Source: Planctomycetota bacterium
Lineage (GTDB): Bacteria; Planctomycetota; UBA1135; UBA2386
NCBI GenBank assembly: GCA_016793305.1
Contig: JAEUHU010000201.1
Span: forward strand, 1-20,894
DNA length: 20,894 bases
Reading direction: 5' to 3'
Shown here: positions 14,571-20,894 of the stretch, in pieces
Position numbering within the stretch: position 1 is the stretch's first letter
Layout of the letters: each line of letters opens with the position of its first letter
Translations under genes and position numbers: made by a program
Notes under the pieces: model-generated
Seen by the model: the letters and a program-made list of their open reading frames with translations, nothing else
Database searches by the model: none
What the model was told of the DNA's origin: nothing

Positions 14571-15704
14571 TCACTCGTAGACGAGCCACTGCGGCCCGGG
14601 GAACAACCAGCTCAGCCCTTCGCGCAGCCGGTCGCGCCAGTTCTCCCAGTTGTGCCCGTCGTTCGCCTCGCGGAAGCGCACCTGCATGCCGGTCTCCTGC
14701 AGCAGCGGCACCAGCGAGCGGTTGTAGTAGATCAGCGACTCGTAGACGCCGCAGCTCAGGAACACCTGGTCGGCGGGGCGGCCCGGCGTCTTGCGGAACT
14801 CGTTGACGAATTTGACCACCGGGTCGAACACCGGACCGCGGTCGTGGCCGCCGATCTCGGTGAACACGAACGAGCCCGACTGCAGCAGCAGCTTGCCGAA
14901 GTAGCCCGGGTGACGCCACGCCGTCGACAGCGACGCCACGCCGCCGAAGCTCGCCCCCATCAGCGCGCGCGCCGACGGTTCGCGCACCAGCGGCAGCAGC
15001 GCCTCCATCTGCGGCACCAGGTCCTGCACCAGGAAGTCGGCATGGCGCGGGTCGGCCGCGTACTCGCGCATTCGATCCGACGATTGCGTCAGGATCGCGA
15101 TCAGCGGCGGGATCTCCAACCGGTGGATCAGGTTGTCGAGCACCGCCTTCATGCTGGCGAACGAGAGGTAGTCGAAACCGTCGTGCACGACCAGCAACGG
15201 GTAGCGGCGCGACTCGCGGAAACGCGCCGGCCGGTAGACCTTGATCGGCCGCCATTCGCCGAACACGCGGCTGTCGACGTGGCGATCCTCGATCGTGCCC
15301 TTGCGCGCTTCCGGCTCTTCGACGGTCCAGTCGGGCGGTCGGTAGCCATCGCCGTAGACCACCGAGTTGGCGCCGAACGGATCGCGCGCCGTGTGTCTGT
15401 TGAGCGGGTCGCGGATCAGCGTGCCGCGCCCGAACTGCGCGATGCCGATCTTGTACTCCATGCGCGAACCGGCCGGCAGGTCGATCTGCAGCACCCAAGC
15501 GTCGCTCTGTGGCAACCGGCGGAATGGCATCGAACCGGGCAGACCGTGGATCCAGTGGTGCAGCGTGACCTCCTGCGCGTCGCCGACGAACAGGAAGATC
15601 ACCGAGCGGCCTTCGACGTGCGGGAACTCGGTCTCCTCGATCAACTTCGCCATGGCGCGCGCCCCGTGCCGCGCGGCGTCCTCGATGCGTTGCATGAGGC
15701 TCAT
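14571..15704 (-). CDS. Esterase with N-terminal CBM48-like domain (enterochelin-esterase/PF00756-like)
   Basis: 377 residues, no signal peptide. Residues about 30-120 form an E-set/CBM48-like domain of the type seen before isoamylases and branching enzymes (VIFLFVG..EVTLHHWI, then MEYKIGIAQFG, then RDPLNRHTARDPFGANSV). Residues about 150-377 are an alpha/beta-hydrolase: LMGASFGGVASL (248-259, nucleophile Ser252) and NDGHNWENWRDRL (348-360, His351), as in enterochelin-esterase relatives. A CBM48-like module suggests it binds alpha-glucan and acts on an ester or similar bond there, but siderophore-type esterases share this architecture, so the substrate is open. The ATG at 15704 overlaps the upstream stop as ATGA and has GAGGTG before it. 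The frame continues to 16121 only as a shadow of the S51-like gene. Confidence 0.87.
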   Translation of the reverse strand: MSLMQRIEDAARHGARAMAKLIEETEFPHVEGRSVIFLFVGDAQEVTLHHWIHGLPGSMPFRRLPQSDAWVLQIDLPAGSRMEYKIGIAQFGRGTLIRDPLNRHTARDPFGANSVVYGDGYRPPDWTVEEPEARKGTIEDRHVDSRVFGEWRPIKVYRPARFRESRRYPLLVVHDGFDYLSFASMKAVLDNLIHRLEIPPLIAILTQSSDRMREYAADPRHADFLVQDLVPQMEALLPLVREPSARALMGASFGGVASLSTAWRHPGYFGKLLLQSGSFVFTEIGGHDRGPVFDPVVKFVNEFRKTPGRPADQVFLSCGVYESLIYYNRSLVPLLQETGMQVRFREANDGHNWENWRDRLREGLSWLFPGPQWLVYE

Positions 15705-16636
15705 GCCGACACCTCGGCGACCTTGCCGTCGCCGTCGAGGCGGCGCGTGCCGGGCACCGCGGTCCAGCGACTGCCGTTCCAATCGAGCCGCGAGCCCGGA
15801 TCGAGCAACACACACATCGCCGGCGCGAAGCGGCGCGCGAACAGGCGCAGCCGGTCCTCGTCGCCGAGCACGATGCGCTTGTTGGCGTGCGGCAGCACGA
15901 CGAGGTCGGGGATCAGACCGAAGCCCCGTTCCATCACCTCGACGAACGAACCACCCTGCGGCGGCAGGTCGTGGAACAGCACGATGCGCTCGCACAGGGC
16001 CATCGCACCGGCCGACCACGCGACCAGCGGGCGATCGCCGTAGAGCGTGAACAGGTCGAACAGCCGCAGCCGGTGCAGCAGCATGGCGATGTGCCCACCG
16101 GCGACACACAAGCACTCGCAATCCTCGAGCAGGCGGGCGAGGTCGCGCTTCTCGGCCAGCACGGCGGCGCGTTCGTCCGGCCGCCAGCGGGCCTCGAACT
16201 CGCTGTGCACGTCGTCGACGCGGCGCGCGTGCTGGCGGTCGAGCTCCCGCACCATCTGCACGGCGTCCTCCCGTTCGGCGACCAGGAAGGCATCGTCGCC
16301 GGGCCGCCGCAGCAGCTCGCGGGCGGCGTCCATGACGCCGCCGAGCCGCAGCCGGTAGAGCTCCTGCACGCGCCGCAGCGTGTCCTGCCGCTCGCGCATC
16401 GCCAGCAGCAGCTCGGGATCACGTTCGAAGATGCGCTCGACGCGGGCCCAGATGCCGAGGTTGGCGACCGGCCGCGCGACGTGGTCGCGCAGCTCCTGGT
16501 CCTCCGCTTCGCGTTCTTCCCAACCGGCGCTGACGACGGCGATCAGCGAGCGCGGACCGATGCCGAGGCCAGAGAGGGCGCCGTGCACGAGCTGCACGTG
16601 GCGCTGCGGCCCGAGCAGGATCACGGAAGACAACAT
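15701..16636 (-). CDS. Peptidase S51-like (dipeptidase E/cyanophycinase superfamily) protein with long helical insertion
   Basis: 311 residues, no signal peptide. The C-terminal half fits the S51 fold: CLCVAGGHIAMLLHRL (175-190) is the GGN/GGH strand-turn, VAWSAGAMAL (205-214) is the nucleophile elbow with Ser208, and VVLPHANKR (246-254) supplies candidate His250. The N-terminus (SVILLGPQRHVQLV) is the first strand. Between them, residues about 45-172 are Arg/Glu/Leu-rich and mostly helical by eye, far longer than in a typical roughly 230-residue dipeptidase E. S51 enzymes hydrolyse Asp-containing dipeptides, cyanophycin dipeptides or related amide bonds. Specificity here is unknown. It is the first gene of the S51, CBM48-esterase, GH16 unit. 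A weak GGAAG lies before the ATG. Confidence 0.82.
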   Translation of the reverse strand: MLSSVILLGPQRHVQLVHGALSGLGIGPRSLIAVVSAGWEEREAEDQELRDHVARPVANLGIWARVERIFERDPELLLAMRERQDTLRRVQELYRLRLGGVMDAARELLRRPGDDAFLVAEREDAVQMVRELDRQHARRVDDVHSEFEARWRPDERAAVLAEKRDLARLLEDCECLCVAGGHIAMLLHRLRLFDLFTLYGDRPLVAWSAGAMALCERIVLFHDLPPQGGSFVEVMERGFGLIPDLVVLPHANKRIVLGDEDRLRLFARRFAPAMCVLLDPGSRLDWNGSRWTAVPGTRRLDGDGKVAEVSA

Positions 16637-16672
16637 GTCGGCGCTTCCATTACCCGAGCCGCGATCACGAAG

Positions 16673-16701
16673 GAAGCGCGCGCTGACCGGCGCCGCGCTT
16701 C
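16673..16701 (-). terminator. Hairpin at the end of the Kelch-repeat gene, candidate terminator
   Basis: gaagcgcg (16673-16680) and cgcgcttc (16694-16701) are perfect 8-bp inverted arms around a 13-nt loop, straddling the Kelch gene stop codon on the minus strand. No T-run follows, so classical Rho-independent termination is doubtful. The 63-bp gap 16637-16699 must also carry any promoter of the S51 unit, and no clear one is visible. Confidence 0.4.
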
Positions 16702-18037
16702 ACTTGCCGCCGAGCGTGGCCACGCCGTGGTTGCCGACGATGATGCCGGCCGGGTTGGCGCCGGCGTCGAGCGCGCCACACTGGCTGTAGAACGGCACGC
16801 CGAGCAGCGTCGGCGCCAGCGGCAGCGCCAGCTGCCAGACGGCGGTGCCGGCCGGCGCCAGCATCGCGTCGAGGATCAGCGGATCGACCATCAGATCGCA
16901 GCCCGGCATGCCGATCGCCGCCAGCGGCGCCGGCAACGCGCCGAGCGACCACACCGAGTCGCTGAGGCCCGACAGCATGAAGGTGATGGACGGTGCCGGC
17001 AGCTGGCTGATGCCGATCTCGAACACCTCGCCGAGCCACGGCCGATCCATCGCCACGAGCTGCGGCGCCTGGCCGGTGGTGCCGGCGCAGCCGTTGCCGG
17101 GCAGCACCTGGAACTGGGCCGGGTGGGTCGGCGCGTAGATCCAGGTCTCCGGCGAGTTCGAACTGCCGAACATCACCACCTGCTCGCGCAGCATGTCGTA
17201 GGCGAGGTAGGTGTCGATGCGCGCCGTCGGCAAGGTCGCCGGCGCCCGATTGAGCCACGTGCTGCCGTCCCACTCCCAGGTGTCGCTGACGTTCAGCTGG
17301 CCGAACATCACGATGCGGTCGCGGGCGAGGTCGGTGACCATGGAGTGGTCGAAGCGCGACGGCGGCGACGCCGAAGGCGCCAGCAGCGCCCAGTTGCTGC
17401 CGTCGAAGCGCCAGGTGTCGTTGATCTGCTGGTAGCCGCTGAACAGGATCAGCGAACCGGTGACCGGGTCGAACGCCATGTCGCTGGCGCGGCGTGCGCC
17501 AGGGCTCGTCGTGGTGACGATCTGGCTCCAGTCGAGGCCGTTCCACTCCCAGGTGTCGTTGTGGTCCAAGGTGGAGTAACCACCCCACAGGATCACGGTG
17601 CCGCGCGGCGGGTAGTAGGCCATCGCGTAGCTGCGGCGCGGCCCAGGCGAGTTGACCGGCGTCATCTGGATCCAGTCGGCGCCGTCCCACTCCCAGGTGT
17701 CGCCGAGCAGGCCGCCGCCGGCCGGGATGCCGCCGAACATGACCAGGCGGCCGCGGCCGGGATCGTAGACCATCGAGTGCGCGACGCGCGCCGGCGGCAC
17801 GGTCGCCGGCGTCAGCTGCGTCCAGTCGCTGCCGTTCCACGACCAGGTGTCCGAGGAGCGAACGCCGTTCACCACACCACCGAACAGCACCGTGCTGTCC
17901 GTCGGCAGGAAGTAGTTCATTGTGTGCGCGGTCAGCGCCGGCGGCGAGTTGGTCGGCAGCTGCAAGGTCCAGGTGGCTTGCGCAGGCAGCAGCGGCGCCA
18001 ACAGCAGAGCGAACGGGGCGAGACGGATGTGGGGCAT
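16700..18037 (-). CDS. Secreted Kelch-repeat beta-propeller protein with planctomycete-type C-terminal domain
   Basis: 445 residues. Signal peptide about 1-21 (LLLAPLLPAQA). Residues 36-310 contain six Kelch/galactose-oxidase-type repeats of about 48 residues, each with a hydrophobic strand ending in (L/M)FGG and a closing DTWEW(D/N)G..W motif (for example 113-122, 161-170 and 252-261), enough for a complete six-bladed propeller. Residues about 313-445 are a separate beta-rich domain (PGNGCAG, PWLGEVFEIGISQLP, GMPGCDL, then a final strand around LLGVPFYSQCG) that also ends the next propeller protein in simpler form. It probably binds ligand or surface material outside the cell. No enzymatic residue set is recognised. 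The ATG at 18037 is fixed by a strong GGAGG site 6 nt upstream. Confidence 0.88.
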   Translation of the reverse strand: MPHIRLAPFALLLAPLLPAQATWTLQLPTNSPPALTAHTMNYFLPTDSTVLFGGVVNGVRSSDTWSWNGSDWTQLTPATVPPARVAHSMVYDPGRGRLVMFGGIPAGGGLLGDTWEWDGADWIQMTPVNSPGPRRSYAMAYYPPRGTVILWGGYSTLDHNDTWEWNGLDWSQIVTTTSPGARRASDMAFDPVTGSLILFSGYQQINDTWRFDGSNWALLAPSASPPSRFDHSMVTDLARDRIVMFGQLNVSDTWEWDGSTWLNRAPATLPTARIDTYLAYDMLREQVVMFGSSNSPETWIYAPTHPAQFQVLPGNGCAGTTGQAPQLVAMDRPWLGEVFEIGISQLPAPSITFMLSGLSDSVWSLGALPAPLAAIGMPGCDLMVDPLILDAMLAPAGTAVWQLALPLAPTLLGVPFYSQCGALDAGANPAGIIVGNHGVATLGGK

Positions 18038-18201
18038 GGGTTTCCTCCGGCGGCGCAGGGTAGCAGAACGGCGCCCCGGCAGCACCGCCGAGATGCCGCC
18101 GGCGAGCACCGCGCGCGGCAACAGACCGATCGTGGGCTGGCCGATCGTGGCGGTCGTTCGCCCCCCCAGCGGGCCACGGTCCCGCCGGCCGCCCCGCGCA
18201 C
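18038..18201 (-). promoter_or_regulatory. Intergenic region upstream of the Kelch-repeat gene with a direct repeat
   Basis: 164 bp between the two propeller genes. ccgatcgtgg occurs twice, at 18126-18135 and 18141-18150 (15-bp period, each containing the palindrome CGATCG), about 90-115 bp before the Kelch ATG, a position compatible with an activator or repressor site. A small GCGGG/CCCGC hairpin at 18169-18185 may lie at the end of the upstream transcript. No convincing promoter hexamers are seen. Confidence 0.3.
18044..18048 (-). promoter_or_regulatory. Strong Shine-Dalgarno site (GGAGG) for the Kelch-repeat gene
   Basis: GGAGG on the minus strand, 6 nt before the ATG at 18037. It decides the start against longer in-frame possibilities reaching to 18535, which lie within the shadow of the neighbouring gene. 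Confidence 0.8.
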
Positions 18202-20679
18202 TCACATCCAGCCGAGTTGCAGCGTGATGGCGTCGGTGGCGGTGATGGCGGTGAACTGCAACAGCGCGTCGACCTCGATCGGCACGACCTGGTGGTGCAC
18301 GACCACACCGACCAGCGACACGCTGTTGGGGATCGCCAACGACCACGACCAGGTGCCATTCGTCACCAGCGCAAAGTCCAGCAGGTCGGGGACCACCCAC
18401 AACGTGCAGCCCGGCTGGCCCTGCGACAGCACCAACGACAGCGGCAGCATGGTGGTCGAGAAGCCGACCACCGAGGCGGCGAAGGCGAGGGTCGGCAGGC
18501 CGGTGGCGACGATCGGCACGCTGCTGCCGACCCATGGCTGGGCCAACGCCTTCAGCCCGTTGTCGCCGCCGCTGCTCGGGCAGCCGGCACCGGCGCTGGC
18601 GACAGCCGCCGCGCAGTTGGTGCCGAGCCGCGAGAGGTACTCGCTGTACACACCAGCATGGTCGACCGAGCCGGCGACCCAGAGCTCACCGGAGTCGCGC
18701 ACCAACATGGCCGAGCTGTTGAAGGAGCTGCCGGGCAATGCCGACCAGCTGCTGCCGTTCCAGCGCGCGAAGGCGCCAACCGGGATGCCGCCGGCACTGG
18801 TCAGCGAACCGTCGACGACGACATCGCCGTTCGGCAGCACCGCCAGCGCCGCCGGCGTGCCGACCAGACCCGAACCGAGCGGCAGCCAGTTCGAACCGTC
18901 CCAGCGCGCGATCCGGGACAGGCTCGTCGCCCCCGAGGCGGAGAAGGAACCAGCGGCGACCAGATCGCCGTTCGGCAGCCGCACCACCGCGCCGACGTAG
19001 GCATCGAGGCCGGCGCCGAGCGGCGACCAGGTGCTGCCATTCCAACGGGCGATGCGATTGCAGGCGACGCCACCGATGGTCGTGAAGCTGCCGGCGGCGA
19101 TCAGGTCGCCGTTCGGCAACACCAGCAGCTCGGTCACCAGCGCATTGCTGCCACCGGCGAACTCCGACCAGGTGGTGCCGTTCCAGCGCGCGAGGTTGGC
19201 GGCGGCCACGATCGCCGGTGTGTTCACCGTGGTGAAGGAGCCTGCAGCCACGAGGTCGCCGTTGCCGAGTTGCGCCAAGGCCCGGACCTGGCCAGACGGG
19301 CCGCCAATGCCGTAGTTCGACCACGACACCCCGTTCCACCGGGCCACGCGCGTGGCGCCGGTGCCGCCGATGGACAAGAAGTCGCCGCCGACCACGAGGT
19401 CTCCGTTCGGCAACGACCGGGCGGTGTAGACGAACCCACTGGTCGATGTGCTCAGGGCCGACCAGCTGCTGCCGTTCCAGCGCGCGACGCCCTTGGCCAC
19501 TGCGCCGGGCACCGCCTGGAAGTGGCCGACCGCGACGACATCGCCTTGATGCGCGACGAGCTCGTCGATCTGGCCATCGAAGCCGTTGCCGAAGCCCTGC
19601 CAGGACACCCCATCCCACCGCGCCACGTTGCGGGCTGCGGCACCGCCGCAGTTGGGGAAGGTGCCGCCGACCACCACATCGCCGGCGGCCCCGACGGCCA
19701 CGCATCGCACGACGTCGCCGACGCTGCTCGCGCTCGGACTCGTTGCCGTGCCGTACCAGGTGTGCACATAGCCAGCGGTGTTGCTCGGGCCCTCGCCGAC
19801 GACCACGACCGCCCCCGCGCTGGTGCAGGCGATGCCGCGGACCGGACCGAAGGTGGTGGTGCCGAGCATGGACCAGGTGGCACCGTTCCAGATGAGGGCA
19901 CTGCCATCGGTGCCAACGTGCAGCTCGCCGGTCGAGGCACACGCCATGGCGTTGACGGCGGCCATCGGCGTCGAGCCGAGGGCGGACCACGCGGTGCCGT
20001 CCCAGCGCGCGACGTTGCTGGCCGGCACGCCACCGGCCGTGGCGAACAAGCCGCCGACGTAGACGTTGCCGGTCGCATCCGCGGCCAGGGCCGACACCGT
20101 CGCCCCGGCTGGCATACCACTGCCGAGCGCCGACCACGCCCCAGCCTGGTAGCTCGCGATCCTCGCCGCCGCCACGCCCGCGACGCTGGTGAAGACGCCG
20201 CCGATGATCAGCGCGTTGTTGCTGCGCACGGCGAGCGCCGTCACGGTGGCCGATGGGCCGCTGCCGTAGGCGCTCCACGCCGCGTTGTTCCACTGCGCCA
20301 GGTACGGGATCGGGTTGCCACCGCAGCTGGTGAACGAACCGCCGACGACGAGGCGGTTGAAGTGCACGGTCAGCGCCTTCACTTCACCATTGACACCACC
20401 GCCGACCGCCGACCACGTCGACGTCGCCGGATTCCACGCCGCGAGGTTCTGGATCGACTGCGTGCCGGCGATGGTGAACCCGCCGCCGACGACCCAGACC
20501 GGGCCGGACGGACCGGCGCCGTCGGGATCCCACTGCTTGACGACGTTGACGTAGCCGCTCACGCCCGGGATCGGCAGCGGGGACACCCAGGCATTGCTGC
20601 ATTGGGCGGCAACCCCCACCACCAGAGAGGTCTGCAAGGCAGCAACGAGAACGGCACGGACGGTGGAAGAGCGGGGCAT
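18202..20679 (-). CDS. Large secreted beta-propeller-type repeat protein
   Basis: 825 residues from the chosen ATG. Signal peptide MPRSSTVR then a hydrophobic core to about Ala25. Residues about 61-683 are roughly 13-14 tandem repeats of 45-50 residues with the pattern GDLVAAGSFTT..G......ARWNG..WS.LG.G..G.V.AL..LPN. The later copies are nearly regular, and copies 5 and 6 have diverged or lost parts. Residues 686-825 form a C-terminal domain with paired cysteines (GTNC, GAGCPSSGG) followed by the PWVG/PGC/AIPN strands shared with the Kelch protein. Likely surface-attached or secreted, role unknown. The start is uncertain: ATGs at 20700, 20718 (preceded by a G-run) and 20817 are in frame, and 20679 is preferred because it gives a normal signal peptide. 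Confidence 0.87.
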   Translation of the reverse strand: MPRSSTVRAVLVAALQTSLVVGVAAQCSNAWVSPLPIPGVSGYVNVVKQWDPDGAGPSGPVWVVGGGFTIAGTQSIQNLAAWNPATSTWSAVGGGVNGEVKALTVHFNRLVVGGSFTSCGGNPIPYLAQWNNAAWSAYGSGPSATVTALAVRSNNALIIGGVFTSVAGVAAARIASYQAGAWSALGSGMPAGATVSALAADATGNVYVGGLFATAGGVPASNVARWDGTAWSALGSTPMAAVNAMACASTGELHVGTDGSALIWNGATWSMLGTTTFGPVRGIACTSAGAVVVVGEGPSNTAGYVHTWYGTATSPSASSVGDVVRCVAVGAAGDVVVGGTFPNCGGAAARNVARWDGVSWQGFGNGFDGQIDELVAHQGDVVAVGHFQAVPGAVAKGVARWNGSSWSALSTSTSGFVYTARSLPNGDLVVGGDFLSIGGTGATRVARWNGVSWSNYGIGGPSGQVRALAQLGNGDLVAAGSFTTVNTPAIVAAANLARWNGTTWSEFAGGSNALVTELLVLPNGDLIAAGSFTTIGGVACNRIARWNGSTWSPLGAGLDAYVGAVVRLPNGDLVAAGSFSASGATSLSRIARWDGSNWLPLGSGLVGTPAALAVLPNGDVVVDGSLTSAGGIPVGAFARWNGSSWSALPGSSFNSSAMLVRDSGELWVAGSVDHAGVYSEYLSRLGTNCAAAVASAGAGCPSSGGDNGLKALAQPWVGSSVPIVATGLPTLAFAASVVGFSTTMLPLSLVLSQGQPGCTLWVVPDLLDFALVTNGTWSWSLAIPNSVSLVGVVVHHQVVPIEVDALLQFTAITATDAITLQLGWM

Positions 20680-20817
20680 GGGCACGGAAGGGTGCTGCAT
20701 GGCCGGGAGTTCGTCCATACGCCACAACCCCCCGCACGCTGGCGGACCGATTACCTGCCGATGGCACCGCGCAGTCCGCCGCGGGCGGCCTGGGGACTTC
20801 CTGTCGACGGCTGCCAC
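20680..20817 (-). promoter_or_regulatory. Upstream region of the large repeat protein gene
   Basis: 138 bp between the partial upstream gene and the preferred start at 20679. It is open in the same frame to 20817, so part of it may be coding if an earlier ATG is used. A G-run (minus strand, about 20729-20734) before the ATG at 20718 could serve as ribosome site. No clear promoter hexamers are seen. Confidence 0.3.
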
Positions 20818-20894
20818 TCAGGGCGGCTCGATGCTCCGGGGCGGGCCCTTCATCGAGTCGATGCGGGGCACGGACACCTGCTCGCCGAACGGCA
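20818..20894 (-). CDS. 3' end of an unidentified gene, cut by the window edge
   Basis: On the minus strand the frame entering at 20892 gives 24 residues (PFGEQVSVPRIDSMKGPPR then SIEPP) and a TGA at 20820-20818. Every one of the 24 third positions is G or C, matching the real genes of this window and unlike the alternative frames, which supports coding. The fragment is too short to recognise. It is same-strand with, and upstream of, the repeat-protein gene. Confidence 0.5.
   Translation of the reverse strand, partial: PFGEQVSVPRIDSMKGPPRSIEPP

Noticed and set aside
14571..15704. Assignment as a siderophore (enterochelin) esterase
   Set aside because: The fold matches, but no siderophore synthesis or uptake genes are in the window and the neighbours are glucan enzymes. 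Kept as an alternative, not as the call.
15887..19000. Plus-strand ORF of 1037 codons
   Set aside because: Antisense to the S51-like, Kelch and repeat-protein genes. Low-complexity product without motifs.
18202..20679. Tandem repeats considered as a CRISPR or satellite array
   Set aside because: The periodicity follows codons and encodes a conserved protein repeat. There are no identical short repeats with unique spacers.
1..20894. tRNA, rRNA, insertion sequence, integrase or phage genes
   Set aside because: No cloverleaf with T-loop consensus, no rRNA-like segment, no transposase motif and no terminal inverted repeats were recognised by eye on either strand.

Overview
The window reads as chromosomal DNA of a very G+C-rich bacterium. 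Third codon positions are almost always G or C, which is why long spurious ORFs lie antisense to nearly every real gene. Two exported beta-propeller proteins at the right end share a C-terminal beta-rich domain (PW.G...I...LP, then PGC.L.V, then a closing Ile/Leu-Pro strand). I associate such tails with secreted Planctomycetota proteins. The lineage is an inference from recall, not a search result.

Left part (1-8770), alpha-glucan (glycogen) metabolism. On the minus strand a GH133-type debranching enzyme, a GH57 amylase and a giant fusion of a eukaryote-like GT3 glycogen synthase to an alpha-glucan phosphorylase follow one another with a 4-nt overlap and a 2-nt gap. The fusion runs off the left edge. 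Divergent from them, across 160 bp, is glgC (ADP-glucose pyrophosphorylase). One transcript therefore appears to carry debranching, hydrolysis, chain synthesis and phosphorolysis.

Middle (8782-13638, minus). A four-gene, translationally coupled operon runs ATP-grasp ligase-like protein, putative esterase, exported five-heme cytochrome c, and a membrane-anchored SGNH-fold protein whose catalytic Ser and His both appear to be replaced. Three overlaps of 1-4 nt tie the genes together.

Right-middle (13748-16636, minus). A peptidase-S51-like protein with a long helical insertion overlaps (ATGA) an esterase with an N-terminal CBM48-like domain, followed 7 bp later by an exported GH16 glucanase. 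A strong hairpin abuts the GH16 stop codon and separates this unit from the ATP-grasp operon.

Right (16700-20894, minus). Two secreted propeller proteins (one with six Kelch-type repeats, one with about 14 repeats of 45-50 residues) are followed at the edge by the last 24 codons of another minus-strand gene.

The most interesting part is the combination next to the glycogen genes of an ATP-grasp ligase, two alpha/beta-hydrolase esterases (one with a glucan-binding-type domain) and an S51-type hydrolase. It could be an enzyme set that attaches and removes something on a glucan or a glucan-associated molecule, but that role is hypothetical. No tRNA, rRNA, CRISPR array, insertion sequence or attachment site was seen, and no stretch over 300 bp lacks a gene.
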